A stretch of DNA of 64,000 nucleotides from Levilactobacillus lindianensis (lineage in GTDB: Bacteria; Bacillota; Bacilli; Lactobacillales; Lactobacillaceae): NCBI RefSeq assembly GCF_003946095.1, contig NZ_RHOD01000007.1:50415-114414 (forward strand). The letters are read 5' to 3'. Position numbers and translations under genes: made by a program. Shown here in pieces: positions 39,719 to 49,057 of this stretch; position 1 is the stretch's first letter; the number at the start of each line of letters is the position of its first letter. The notes under the pieces were generated by a model, which was not told the DNA's origin, searched no databases, and saw nothing but the letters and a program-made list of their open reading frames with translations.

Positions 39719-39889
39719 TTCCCACAACTTATTTTCATCAAATCACCTATAAAGAACGAGTAGCTTGTCCCCCACTCAATTTATCCAAAACACTAAACAC
39801 AATGACCCCCCCATTCGATCTTAATTATCATTTATTATACACACTGCCACTCTAAGCGGTGCTCTCCACGCCCATTAGAAAAATGCTCC

Positions 39890-39920
39890 TTGACTGTGAC
39901 GCAACGGTACAGTTCACACG
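39890..39920 (+). promoter_or_regulatory. MerR-type operator with decayed -10
   Basis: TTGACT is followed by the dyad ACTGTGAC-N5-GGTACAGT, with arms identical to those of the esterase promoter at 2002. At the 19-bp position the -10 reads CACACG instead of TATAAT. A frameshifted gene follows. Confidence 0.6.
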
Positions 39921-39953
39921 AAGTCTATCGAACTTAACAAAGAAAATCGACTC

Positions 39954-40381
39954 ATGATAACTAAAATCACCGAATTATCAAAAATAATTATTAGTCTGGG
40001 AAAGGGGCCTTGATTAAAGGGTTGCACGGAGACACCCCCAGCTATCTCAACCTGTGTTCTCAGCAGGACTTCTCCTACTTCGACAGCTTCAAGGCCAAGC
40101 GAGTCGATACCTACACCGAAATCAAGCAATTTGTTTTAGCCAATGTGGAAGGCAAGCTCTTCGCCGACACCTATGACTTTGAGCTCCCGCGCGTTCAGGT
40201 AACCAACGACATGGCCATTCTGACTTACCAACTGTTCGCGAAGACCTCGCTGAACGACATGCGCTACAACTGTATTGAGGTTTTTCAACGTGAAGACACC
40301 ACCTGGAAGGTTATCCACTCAACCTGGTCTGTCATTCGGCCAATGGATACCACGTTTGATAATAGCAAGCCACTAGTTTAA
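39954..40381 (+). pseudogene. NTF2/SnoaL-like protein gene, probably frameshifted
   Basis: The main frame (from a TTG at 40010) encodes 123 aa with the second half of an NTF2-like fold (VTNDMAILTYQLFAKT and CIEVFQREDTTWKVIHSTWSV). The family's first helix is missing from it. That helix can be read in another frame from ATG 39954 (MITKITELSKIIIS), joining the main frame near 39992-39996 if one base is restored (then GKGALIKGLHGD). The TTG at 40010 with GGGAAAGGGG before it might still yield a truncated product. Together with the decayed promoter this suggests gene loss. Confidence 0.6.
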
Positions 40382-40401
40382 TAATTAAACTTAATTATTA
40401 A

Positions 40402-40434
40402 AAAAGGCCTGGGAACTTCCCCGACCCTTTTTAT
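40402..40434. terminator. Weak terminator-like hairpin
   Basis: AAAAAAGG..TGGG-AACT-TCCC..CCCTTTTT lies between convergent genes; the stem is imperfect. Confidence 0.4.
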
Positions 40435-40475
40435 CTCAAAACTTACATAGAGCTGAACGCCTTTTGTCCCACTCT

Positions 40476-41795
40476 CTACCCATGCTGTTCATGCCAAGCC
40501 TTGATCTGAACCAACCGATCCTTAAATCGGCTTTCACGCCCCTCACTCGTCGGCAAATAATACTCATGGCCTTCGACCGACGGCGGCATCGTCTTCATGG
40601 TTGTTAACTTATCCTTGGCATAGTGTGCCAGCTCGTAATCCTTGCCATAGCCCAGGTCCTTCATGAGCTTCGTTGGGGCGTTACGAATTTGGAGTGGCAC
40701 TGGGTCATTGGCCGTCTGCTTCACGTCCTTGGCCGCCGCTAAGCGGGCCTTATAGATGGCATTAGACTTGGGGGCCAACGACAGATAGGTCACGGCCTCT
40801 ACCAAATGGATATCACATTCCGGCATCCCCAGAAACTGGCAAGCCTGAAACACGTTAATCGCCACGTTTAAGGCATTGGTGTCCGCCAACCCCACGTCCT
40901 CACTGGCAAATCGAACCAGCCGACGGGCAATGTACAACGGGTCCTCGCCACCTGCCAACATCCGAGAAAGCCAGTAGATCGCTGCGTCCGTGTCACTATT
41001 TCGCATGGACTTATGCAGTGCGGAGATAATGTTGTAGTGCTCCTCGCCGTTCTTATCGTAGAGTACGAATTTTTTAGTAATTAACTGGCCCAGATTAGCC
41101 ATGGTGATCGTCGTGGTCTGATCAACCGGTTCGGCATTTAAGATTGCCATCTCCAGAGTATTCAGCGCCATGCGAGCATCCCCATCGGCAAAGTTCGCGA
41201 TCGCCTGAATCTCATCCTGGCCAATCTTAATGGTCTGTTTGCCGTAGCCAGCGGGATTCGTCAGGGCATTTTTCAGCAACTGAACGATATCCGCCTGTTT
41301 CAAAGCCTTCAGCACAAACACCTTACACCGCGAAAGCAAGGCCGAGTTGATCTCAAATGAAGGGTTCTCGGTCGTAGCTCCGATGAGGATGATGCTGCCC
41401 CGCTCCACGTACGGGAGAAAGGCGTCCTGTTGGGCCTTGTTAAACCGATGAATTTCGTCCACGAAGACCATCGTGCGCTGGCCAATCTCGCGGTCCAGTT
41501 CGGCCTGTTTCATAATCTTTTTAATCTTACTGATACTGCTATCCACGGCGCTGAAGCTCAGGAAACTTGACTGCGTCTTGCGCGCGATGATTTCGGCCAG
41601 GGTCGTCTTACCCACACCCGGCGGACCCCAGAAGATCATCGACGAGACCTGATCATTTTCGATGATCTCACGTAAAATCTTCCCGGATCCCAACAAGTGC
41701 TGTTGACCCACGAACTGGTCCAAATCCTGCGGCCGGACCCGACTCGCCAAGGGCGTGTTCTCCGGTTGACTCGAGAATAACGATTCCTGTTTCAT
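40476..41795 (-). CDS. rarA: Replication-associated recombination protein A (AAA+ ATPase)
   Basis: A clamp-loader-like AAA+ ATPase acting at stalled replication forks (MgsA/WRNIP1 family), 439 aa as usual. VRPQDLDQFVGQQHLLG is at the N terminus, Walker A GPPGVGKT at 57-64, Walker B FVDEIHRF with Asp113/Glu114, and sensor-1 region ATTENPSFEIN. It is a single-gene unit on the minus strand, divergent from the XRE/DUF3278 pair. Confidence 0.95.
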   Translation of the reverse strand: MKQESLFSSQPENTPLASRVRPQDLDQFVGQQHLLGSGKILREIIENDQVSSMIFWGPPGVGKTTLAEIIARKTQSSFLSFSAVDSSISKIKKIMKQAELDREIGQRTMVFVDEIHRFNKAQQDAFLPYVERGSIILIGATTENPSFEINSALLSRCKVFVLKALKQADIVQLLKNALTNPAGYGKQTIKIGQDEIQAIANFADGDARMALNTLEMAILNAEPVDQTTTITMANLGQLITKKFVLYDKNGEEHYNIISALHKSMRNSDTDAAIYWLSRMLAGGEDPLYIARRLVRFASEDVGLADTNALNVAINVFQACQFLGMPECDIHLVEAVTYLSLAPKSNAIYKARLAAAKDVKQTANDPVPLQIRNAPTKLMKDLGYGKDYELAHYAKDKLTTMKTMPPSVEGHEYYLPTSEGRESRFKDRLVQIKAWHEQHG

Positions 41796-41888
41796 AAGCT
41801 ACCACCTACCTTCTGTCTTCATTCACTGAGGGCTATCCTAAACTATAACGTTGCGTGACAGTCAACCAATATGGCCGATTTACGTAAA

Positions 41889-41954
41889 ATGTCATATATA
41901 GTTGACACACCACACTCCGAGCGCTATGCTAATGATGTCAACTATATGTGACAT
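41889..41954 (+). promoter_or_regulatory. Promoter enclosed by a split inverted-repeat operator
   Basis: Two 19-bp arms (41889-41907 and 41936-41954) are inverted copies with one mismatch; each contains the ATAGTTGACA sequence. The -35 TTGACA (41902-41907) lies in the first arm, the -10 TATGCT (41925-41930) follows after 17 bp, and the second arm covers the start of transcription. Repression by the downstream XRE protein is likely. Confidence 0.72.
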
Positions 41955-41985
41955 ACCAACCACCACTGACCTAGGAGGTGTCGCG

Positions 41986-42174
41986 TTGAATCGAGTCAAA
42001 GAATATCGGAAGCGCGCGGGGATGACGCAATTTCAACTCGCCCAGGCGATTGCGGTTGCGCGCCAAACCATTAATCTTGTCGAAAACGACAAGTACAATC
42101 CATCACTGGATCTCTGCATCCGTTTGGCCAAGGTCTTAAAAACCGATTTAAATCATTTATTCTGGGAGGAATAG
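41986..42174 (+). CDS. Small XRE-family regulator
   Basis: A 62-aa helix-turn-helix protein (MTQFQLAQAIAVARQTINLVENDKYNPSLDL), almost only the DNA-binding domain. The frame extends upstream to an ATG at 41902 inside the promoter, but TTG 41986, 6 bases after AGGAGG, is the right start. Its stop lies next to the RBS of the DUF3278 gene, a standard pairing in lactobacilli. The split palindrome upstream suggests autoregulation. Confidence 0.85.
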   Translation: MNRVKEYRKRAGMTQFQLAQAIAVARQTINLVENDKYNPSLDLCIRLAKVLKTDLNHLFWEE

Positions 42175-42177
42175 CTC

Positions 42178-42708
42178 ATGGAAAAAGGGAAGAATTTTCG
42201 CGATAACATTTTCAAGCATTGGTTCGGCGTTTCCGGGGAATTCGACGAATACAAACACCAGGAAGTCAACCGCATTGCGGCGAATGCCTTCATTCTGTAC
42301 TTTCCTGGCATGTTACTCTCGCTCGTAGCCGCCGGGATCTTCGCGGTTAAAGATCCCGAAATGACATTGGCCGTCCTACTGCTGGGTCAACTCGGTTATT
42401 TTGTTCTCGTCGTCTGCACCTACATCATGTTCGCTTCACGTCGCGCCCACCTAACCGATAACGAAATCGACGCCAATACCAGCAAACAGGCCTACCACCG
42501 GATCATCCGCAAGGGCCTCTCAACTGGCGTCTACTTCGCCTTGTTCATGTACCTGGAACAGGCCGTCATGAATCTTTGGTTTGACGGCACCAGCCTGACC
42601 CAGTCGCTCACCCAATCCCATGTCATCTGGGTCGCTATCTGGAGTGGCGTCGGCATGGGTATCGTCATTGGTATTCAGGAAGTCATCCGGCTTCGCAAGT
42701 TTCGCTAA
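42178..42708 (+). CDS. DUF3278-like membrane protein
   Basis: A 176-aa membrane protein. The N-terminal DNIFKHWFGVSGEFDEYKHQEVNRI motif is typical of DUF3278 proteins, followed by four membrane segments (approx. 35-55, 63-83, 115-132, 148-168). GGGAGGA of its RBS overlaps the stop region of the XRE gene, so the two form an operon. The function of the family is unknown; a stress or signalling role with the XRE partner is inferred. Confidence 0.75.
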   Translation: MEKGKNFRDNIFKHWFGVSGEFDEYKHQEVNRIAANAFILYFPGMLLSLVAAGIFAVKDPEMTLAVLLLGQLGYFVLVVCTYIMFASRRAHLTDNEIDANTSKQAYHRIIRKGLSTGVYFALFMYLEQAVMNLWFDGTSLTQSLTQSHVIWVAIWSGVGMGIVIGIQEVIRLRKFR

Positions 42709-42722
42709 AAATTACTGCATTG

Positions 42723-42765
42723 AAAAAGCATCGAACGGCCACGCAACGGCCATTCGATGCTTTTT
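42723..42765. terminator. Bidirectional terminator
   Basis: AAAAAGCATCGAACGGCC pairs with GGCCATTCGATGCTTTTT (one mismatch). It serves DUF3278 on plus and the pilus operon on minus. Confidence 0.9.
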
Positions 42766-42788
42766 AACGGTCTTCAGAATCACCCCAA

Positions 42789-42804
42789 TGTTTCACATGA
42801 AACA
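42789..42804. promoter_or_regulatory. parS-like ParB binding site
   Basis: TGTTTCACATGAAACA is identical to the 12330 site. Confidence 0.75.
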
Positions 42805-42811
42805 TTCCCAG

Positions 42812-43516
42812 CTACACCGCGACCCGTTTCACGGATTTGAGTTCCCCGCGAATCACCAAGCGGTTCTGTTCACCCCGTTTAGCCGTAGCACAGGTCACCA
42901 GCGTCACCAGTTTCTTGCCAGGAACATCGTCGATAACCTCGACGTGATAGCGATTCGTCATTCAGACCCGGCTAACCTGGTAGCGATATGTCTGTTGCTT
43001 ATCGGTCAGGTAGATGTTGTTGCCCACTCGCACCCCCGCTAGTGGCGAGAACAGGATGCGCTTGGCCGTCATATAGTGGCCAGCCAGAGCGTAATTGCCT
43101 TCACCCATCTGTTGGTCAACCTTGAGGGTCCCGGCCCCGCGGACCAGCACGGCGTCGCTCACGCCCACGCCAATCGGCAAATCCAGACCAACTGCGGGGA
43201 CCCGTAACTCGCCGACCGCGCGATAGGCACTTTTTCCGAATAACTCTTGTAGACCGTAACGCGCGACCGTGAGCGGCGTTAACTGCGACGTGTTGGCATA
43301 GTCGAATGCCTCTGTCTGCCCCCGTGCCGCCCGTCTTTGCGCCTGCTTGTTAGCCTTCTGGACACTCGTTGCCGTCATCTCATGCTTGGCCCTATCTCCT
43401 AAATGCGTCACCGAGAAACTCTGCGTAAGACCCAGTAGCACCAGTCCACATCCGGCCAGAAACATCAGTAGTAGCCCGAGGGACCCCCATTTAACCCAAC
43501 GTTTTCGAGTTGTCAT
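42812..43516 (-). pseudogene. Class A-like sortase interrupted by an in-frame TGA
   Basis: The frame encodes 184 aa (N-terminal membrane helix, beta barrel, catalytic His147 in ALAGHYM), then a TGA at 42962-42964. The same frame continues for 49 more codons, carrying the rest of the sortase: KKLVTLVTCATAKRG with the catalytic Cys (position 209) and EQNRLVIRG with the catalytic Arg (219). So a single nonsense codon separates His from Cys and Arg. The codon after TGA is ATG, but no clear RBS precedes it. It starts one base before the class C sortase stop, as last gene of the pilus operon. Without readthrough or reinitiation it is inactive. Confidence 0.85.
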
Positions 43517-44209
43517 TTAGAGATCCTCCTTTGCCTGCCGATTGTACCGAATACCGGCCCACATCCCCCAAATGAAGAGGACGCCTACCAGGAGTCGGTG
43601 GGAGTTGACCATATACGGCGTACACGTCATCAGCGTCACCTGGTTTTTAGTAGCGTCTCGTTGGATGGGCCGGCTCGCATTGGCCTTCACCTTGCGGATG
43701 CTCGTGACCTTATAGGTCATCATCCCGTAGGCATTTTTCAAGTAGAACCGGTCACCCTTCTCAACCCGCCAGAGGTCGGTGAAGAGTTGGTTACCCGTCA
43801 GACCCCGGTGCGCCGTGATCAGGCTGTGCTGGTTCTGCTTGCCCTGGGGGATATCCGTTCCCTGAACCAGTCCGGCATATTTCTGGAGGACCTTTTCGCT
43901 GGTGCCCTCAAAGACTGGTAGCTCCACATCGACGCTCGGAATCGCGACTAATGCCAGTGGTGTGGTCTCCACAAACCGTTCCGTTCGAGTCTTGAAGGGA
44001 TCCTTCACCTGCGTCTTATTGACCGTTTCCTGCCGCTGTAAGGCTCGTCTGAGTGCTCTGAGTTGCCCAGCACTCGCCGTCTTCAACTGGCTCTTGTACG
44101 CCGTTAGAACACCCTCTTGACGCCATTCCGTCACCAAGTTATTGGCGGCTGGGTAGCCAACGACACCCAAGCCTAAACAGAAGATGAGAATCGCTAGCCA
44201 TTTACGCAT
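43517..44209 (-). CDS. srtC: Class C (pilin-specific) sortase
   Basis: A membrane-bound transpeptidase that links pilin subunits. It is 230 aa with N- and C-terminal membrane segments (the second, LLVGVLFIWGMWAGI, is typical of class C). The catalytic triad is visible: His134 (ITAHRG), Cys196 (TLMTCTPY) and Arg205 (VNSHRLLV). It lies 42 bases after the backbone pilin gene, in the standard pilus operon order. Confidence 0.93.
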   Translation of the reverse strand: MRKWLAILIFCLGLGVVGYPAANNLVTEWRQEGVLTAYKSQLKTASAGQLRALRRALQRQETVNKTQVKDPFKTRTERFVETTPLALVAIPSVDVELPVFEGTSEKVLQKYAGLVQGTDIPQGKQNQHSLITAHRGLTGNQLFTDLWRVEKGDRFYLKNAYGMMTYKVTSIRKVKANASRPIQRDATKNQVTLMTCTPYMVNSHRLLVGVLFIWGMWAGIRYNRQAKEDL

Positions 44210-44251
44210 GTTAGGGTCCTCCCTCTGCCAATATCTCAGTGGCTGCTGCCA

Positions 44252-45751
44252 TTAGTTTGCTTTCCGTTGCCGGTAGTATAGGTAGCCGGCCCCACCCATC
44301 AGGAGTCCCCCGATGAGCAGGAAGAACCAGATACCCATGCCTCCGGTCGTTGGCAGGAAGCCGCGCCGGATCTTGTCACCGATGCCGCCACTACCATCCT
44401 TACCTTGACCAGTCGCCACGCCCCTCGTGTTCTTAATCTTCAGAATTTGTTGATCGTTAATCTTAAAGCTCGTGGCACGCTTGAGGAGCGCATAACCCTT
44501 GGGTGCCTGCGTTTCAACCAGGTTGTAAGTCACTGCGCCGCCCCGTCGGTCGTACACGTAAGGGACACCGTCAAATTCGAATTTACCCCCCTTGTCAGAC
44601 GTTAGCGCCGTAGCCTTATCCTTGTCGCTGACCCATTTGACGAAAGTCTGACCATCGAAGACCGCCCAGAAAATCTTGCCGGCGTGGTCAATCTTTTGAA
44701 CCTTGAACTTGGCCCCCGCCAAGCCTTTCGTCGAGTCGGTCGCGTCAACCTTCTGGAACTTAGCTCCACCCAGAATCAGGTGATTTAGGATCCCAATCTT
44801 CGTGCCGCTAATCTTGAAGTCTTTTTCGCTTGGTAACATCTCCTGTGGGTCGACATTCCCGTCTTTATCAACCGTGAACTTCAGAGAAATTTTGTGCGTC
44901 TTGTCGCTACTCTGGTAGTACCAAGGGTACTGGGCATTTGAGGATTCCGTTAACACATACACCGTCCCCACTTCCAGGCCACCGAAGGCGATGTCGCCGT
45001 TGTCATCAGTGATTAACGTCCGCGTTTCGCCTTTGCCATCTTCTCGTTCCAGGGTAAATTCAACCTGGCCAAGATCGACGTGCGTGTCGCTGGTGGGCGC
45101 GTTCGGGTCGATCCCCACCTTGTGAATCTCCGGGTCGACATCGCGCGCGATGAGGTTCTTAGGATACAGGTGAATCTCTGACCTTTCATTCAGAGGAAGC
45201 CCGATAATCATTGGGGCTGAGAGTCCCGTCAAATGGTGCGCTGGGGCCGCCATTTCCATAATCAGGTAGAAGCCCCGATTGTTGAGGTCACCAAATGTCA
45301 GGTAGCCACTCTTGTCGCTCAACGTCTGGGTTGCCACGGCATCCAGCTTATTCGCATCAACGAAGGCCTGTTGCGCCTGAAGCACTTCGGCTGGATCCGT
45401 TTTACCACCCGTGATGTCATGAATCAGCTTGTCGCGTTCTGTGGTGAAGGCATCGCTAGTAACCTGGCCATTCTCCACGCCCCGGTCCTTCAGGAGGCTA
45501 CTCACGTCGTAGATGCTACAGGTCACGTCGCCATACTTGGTGGCGTCGTAGACGGACATGCCACTCTGGAGCGTCAGCTCATCCCCAGTGTTTTGTACCA
45601 TCTGCGTCGACTCGTTATCCACCTTGTGCAGTTGAATCGTGACCTTGTCTGGTGCCTTGGTGCTAGCGTGAGCGGCGGTGTGGCCACCTAACGCGAGACC
45701 GCCAATCGCGAAGGTCGCGACAATGAGTTGTCGTAATCTCGTGAATTTCAT
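44252..45751 (-). CDS. Major (backbone) pilin, LPTTG
   Basis: A 499-aa SpaA/BcpA-type shaft pilin. It has a signal peptide (LIVATFAIGGLALGGHTAAHA), a pilin motif LYPKN with the polymerising Lys198, Cna-B/SpaA-type domains with the E-box YNLVETQAPKGY, and the sorting signal LPTTG at 466-470 with hydrophobic helix and RQRKAN tail. Isopeptide-stabilised domains are expected from the family. It is followed by srtC and preceded by the ancillary pilin, so the operon should build a covalent pilus. Confidence 0.92.
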   Translation of the reverse strand: MKFTRLRQLIVATFAIGGLALGGHTAAHASTKAPDKVTIQLHKVDNESTQMVQNTGDELTLQSGMSVYDATKYGDVTCSIYDVSSLLKDRGVENGQVTSDAFTTERDKLIHDITGGKTDPAEVLQAQQAFVDANKLDAVATQTLSDKSGYLTFGDLNNRGFYLIMEMAAPAHHLTGLSAPMIIGLPLNERSEIHLYPKNLIARDVDPEIHKVGIDPNAPTSDTHVDLGQVEFTLEREDGKGETRTLITDDNGDIAFGGLEVGTVYVLTESSNAQYPWYYQSSDKTHKISLKFTVDKDGNVDPQEMLPSEKDFKISGTKIGILNHLILGGAKFQKVDATDSTKGLAGAKFKVQKIDHAGKIFWAVFDGQTFVKWVSDKDKATALTSDKGGKFEFDGVPYVYDRRGGAVTYNLVETQAPKGYALLKRATSFKINDQQILKIKNTRGVATGQGKDGSGGIGDKIRRGFLPTTGGMGIWFFLLIGGLLMGGAGYLYYRQRKAN

Positions 45752-45755
45752 GGCC

Positions 45756-48308
45756 TTAACCTCCTTCAGGGTGTGTGCGCCAAATTGAGAGAGAAATTAG
45801 GATGAGGATGAGCCCACCAGCCAGGAACCAGAAGATCCCATGGCCCCCGGTTACGGGGAGCGTGTAAGGGTCATTCTTGATCTGGTCTGGAGCGGCATCC
45901 TGCTGCTCCTTGGAAATTTCGAAGTCATGTGCGTCGCCGATGACGTAGCCATCTGGCGCCTGTGTTTCAATCAACGTGTACTTGCCGTATGGGAGACCAG
46001 TCACCTTGAAGTTCCCGTTCTCGTCACCTTTCAGGCGCGTTGCCGCTGATTGGTCTTCCACAACATCTTTGAACTTGCCCTTGTCGTCAAACGTCAGGTA
46101 CTGGCCAAACTCGTTTTCGATAATAAACTCGGCACCGGCCAATGACTTGTCAGTCGTACCATCAATCTTTTGGAATTGGTACGTGCCCCGAATATAGTGA
46201 GTGACCACTTCATTCGTCTCTTGCTCCCACTTGGGACCGAAGCTAACTATCGCCCGGTTTTTGAAAGTTCCGACGAAGTCATCGTCAACAGTTGCTCGTA
46301 TTCTGATGGCAAAGCTTCCGCCATCGAAAATCAACTCTTCGATTTCCGCCTTGGAGAGCTTGTACGTTACCAGACCTGTGTCAGAAACAGTGATGTCACC
46401 AGGTATCTTCTCACCATCTTCTGCTTTTATGATGACTTCCTGATCATCCGTGTTGAACAGCTTAATGTCAGCAGCATTAACCGTTAGTCCTGCCGGTAAC
46501 TGGTCGGTCATCGTAATGCTCTTTGGCTTAGCAATCGTTTGGTCTGGAATACTGTACGTTGGCTGGTAAATCGTGTAGACCAGCGTTTTCTGGTCCGCCT
46601 CGTCCCGGTCAATCGTCACACCATCTAAATCGTTGTTCTCTAACTCAAATTCATCGTCCTTGTCGACCGCCTTCGTTGGTGCCGGCGGCTTGAGTGGCGT
46701 GAGCATTGCTGTGGAGAATGACTGCCACGTAAACGCGAAATCACTTCTTAACTTGAATGGTTGCTTAACGCCAGTCATGGGGAAGGAAACGGCTCCCAGC
46801 TCGTAGTCACTAGACCCGAGGTAGTCACCCCAGTTTGTTTCTTCAGTCTCTTCACCTTTAGGCGAACCAGTACCCGTCCCTTCATACCAACCTTCTGGAT
46901 GTGGTGTGATGAATGCGCCCTCAACTCTTTCGGCGTCTAACCCTGAATCGGTACCGGCCCACTCGTTCAGGTCTCCTGGATAACCATTCAGTGACCCAAA
47001 AGTGAAGTAAGTTCCGTATTTACCATCCTGGTCTTTCCCTGGGAATTCGAGGGCCTTCGTCCAATCTGAGTTGGTAAACGTCATGTCAATGGTGAAAGAC
47101 TTAATCCCGTTGTAGACTAATCCGGAGTAGAAATTGTTGGGGAAGTCAATGTAGGCCCGTCCGCCCCGGATAGTGTCACTGAACACAATATTGGAGATTT
47201 CAACGATGACTCCCATCTGCTGGTCAAGGTCTGATTCAGTAGGTGAATCCGTGTAAGCCCCGACATTGTCGTAGTAGATGACAAGCTTGTCATTCGCTTT
47301 CGGTTCTTTCTCACCATCCATTGAAATCGCATAGGCTGTCGCAGTATCTGATTGCATGTAGGACGAGTGATAGTAATGTTCATAGTTGTCAAAGTAATTA
47401 TTTTTGGTGCCGTAGTAACCTTTGGGTTTAGTATTAGCAAGCTCCTTGGTTATTTTCTTAACACCATCGTGCTCTAACAGGCTCCCACCAATCAGTAAGT
47501 CACTGGACCAGTTGTTTGATTTTACCTGTGCCCGGTTAATCTTGATGGCACCATTTTCAGTGGGAATGGCTGGCAGGGATGCTTGCTTTTCCGAACGGTC
47601 ATGGTTATTAGTCGTCTTCACTTTTGCTTCCGTCTTGTCAGGCACATCATCTGCTGGTGTCACCTTTTCAACAGTCGCAGTTATCTTCTCGTTGTTGGTA
47701 GTCTGGCTGTCGTCGGCCGTGACCTTGTCCGCACTACCCGCTGCTTGCGCGGCTACCCGTGAGTTGTCCACGACTTTACTAGTCTTCCGCTTTTTGGTCT
47801 TCTTTGCTTCTTCGTCATCTTCATCCGCGATGACCTTGATTCGGCGAAGCTTGTATTCTTCCGTCGAATCGGCAACGCGTAACTCAAGTTGGAACTTCGC
47901 GATGAGGAGGGGGTCAGTTAACTTCACTGGCACCAGCAACTTCACCTGTTGGGCTTCTTCTTGATCGTTGTTGAGCATAAGACGGTGTTTTTCATCAACT
48001 TCTGCCGTAATGTTGTCGACCTGGCCATCTTCAACCGCCTCCAGGTCAGTGAGCTTACCTGGTTCCAGCTTAGCCTGGTCCTGTTCGGCCAATGTGATAA
48101 CCGTTTCCCCCGCGGGGAGCGTCAGGTCCAGTGCCAGTTGTAAGTCCTCTGGCTGGTGGCTGGTCACTGTCTTCGCAACTCGATTCGTCTGATCCTGGAG
48201 AGTTGCCTTGTTAATGACCGGGCCCCGTTGTTGCGCCTGGATACGCAATAACGATGTCAAACCAACGAGACAAGCAATGATTGAGATAATTCGTAGCCAT
48301 TTTTTCAT
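45756..48308 (-). CDS. Ancillary/tip pilin adhesin, LPVTG
   Basis: An 850-aa exported pilin, first gene of the pilus operon. It has a signal peptide (WLRIISIIACLVGLTSLLRIQA), a long charged N-terminal region with KKTKKRKTSK, a large beta-rich adhesive part, an isopeptide-forming fimbrial domain (ITMTDQLPAGLTVNAADIKL), and a SpaA/Cna-B domain with E-box YTLIETQAPDGY. It ends in the LPVTG sorting signal. ATG 48308 is chosen because GGAGGATT precedes it; a nearer upstream ATG lies before that RBS. There is no von Willebrand domain, so the ligand is unclear. Confidence 0.88.
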   Translation of the reverse strand: MKKWLRIISIIACLVGLTSLLRIQAQQRGPVINKATLQDQTNRVAKTVTSHQPEDLQLALDLTLPAGETVITLAEQDQAKLEPGKLTDLEAVEDGQVDNITAEVDEKHRLMLNNDQEEAQQVKLLVPVKLTDPLLIAKFQLELRVADSTEEYKLRRIKVIADEDDEEAKKTKKRKTSKVVDNSRVAAQAAGSADKVTADDSQTTNNEKITATVEKVTPADDVPDKTEAKVKTTNNHDRSEKQASLPAIPTENGAIKINRAQVKSNNWSSDLLIGGSLLEHDGVKKITKELANTKPKGYYGTKNNYFDNYEHYYHSSYMQSDTATAYAISMDGEKEPKANDKLVIYYDNVGAYTDSPTESDLDQQMGVIVEISNIVFSDTIRGGRAYIDFPNNFYSGLVYNGIKSFTIDMTFTNSDWTKALEFPGKDQDGKYGTYFTFGSLNGYPGDLNEWAGTDSGLDAERVEGAFITPHPEGWYEGTGTGSPKGEETEETNWGDYLGSSDYELGAVSFPMTGVKQPFKLRSDFAFTWQSFSTAMLTPLKPPAPTKAVDKDDEFELENNDLDGVTIDRDEADQKTLVYTIYQPTYSIPDQTIAKPKSITMTDQLPAGLTVNAADIKLFNTDDQEVIIKAEDGEKIPGDITVSDTGLVTYKLSKAEIEELIFDGGSFAIRIRATVDDDFVGTFKNRAIVSFGPKWEQETNEVVTHYIRGTYQFQKIDGTTDKSLAGAEFIIENEFGQYLTFDDKGKFKDVVEDQSAATRLKGDENGNFKVTGLPYGKYTLIETQAPDGYVIGDAHDFEISKEQQDAAPDQIKNDPYTLPVTGGHGIFWFLAGGLILILISLSIWRTHPEGG

Positions 48309-48697
48309 GGGGCAATCCTCCATATCCGAGTGGGTTGCGAACTGTCGTGTTCTTGAATAATCCCAGATTAACAGTGAAATGTGAAAAACTTATGAACATC
48401 ATATGCTTTTTGTAATACAATTAAGTTAGTTGTTGTGTTATATATTAAATCTATTGTGACTAAATATACCTATTAACTTAGCTGTCCCCACTCGTTTCTA
48501 CCACAGAGTTGTTATCAAGCCGGAAGCCAACCAAGCCTTGGCCACTCCTGACTCGTTCGCTAATGTCTAGTAAACAAAAATAAAGGCCATCCAGTAGAAT
48601 TGGACGCCCTTCTTTGATTCACCCCACCATATCGGCAGGAATTATTTATATTGGCCAGCGACTAAGCTTACCCCAAGCTCAGTCACTGACTTTCACT
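48309..48697. other. Intergenic region upstream of the pilus operon
   Basis: No gene is seen. It must carry the pilus promoter (AT-rich around 48415-48480). A hairpin at 48582-48615 (AAAGGCCATCC/GGACGCCCTT, imperfect) probably terminates the zinc-ribbon gene on the minus strand. Confidence 0.55.
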
Positions 48698-49057
48698 TTA
48701 CATGGCCCCAAAGAAACCTTGCGCAAACCCTGTCATCCCCCAAAAGATAAAGATGACAGCTGCAACAATCAAAACGACTCCTGCAGCAACGCGTTTACTC
48801 TTAATCGTTAAGGATCCTAGGACAATCGAAACAATCCCAACGATTGGAATAAAGAGTGAAACTACTGCGGATAGCCATCCCCAAAGAAGAAACATGCCCG
48901 TCTTTTTGCGGGATTGTACTTGTGACTGAATCTGCGTTGGGCCTGTTGTGTAGCCGCCCATGGGCTGCGCCTGCATTGCCCCACACTTAGGACAAATCTC
49001 TGCATCGATTGCCATCTTCGTGCCACAATTTGGACAAATCTTGGTTCCCTGATCCAT
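48698..49057 (-). CDS. Zinc-ribbon membrane protein
   Basis: A 119-aa protein with an N-terminal zinc ribbon (CPNCGTKMAIDAEICPKCG, two CxxC knuckles), a Gln-rich linker, and two membrane segments (about 55-75 and 85-110). ATG 49057 follows GGAGGAGAG; a start 18 codons earlier lacks an RBS. Such proteins are common in Firmicutes; their function is unknown. Confidence 0.8.
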   Translation of the reverse strand: MDQGTKICPNCGTKMAIDAEICPKCGAMQAQPMGGYTTGPTQIQSQVQSRKKTGMFLLWGWLSAVVSLFIPIVGIVSIVLGSLTIKSKRVAAGVVLIVAAVIFIFWGMTGFAQGFFGAM

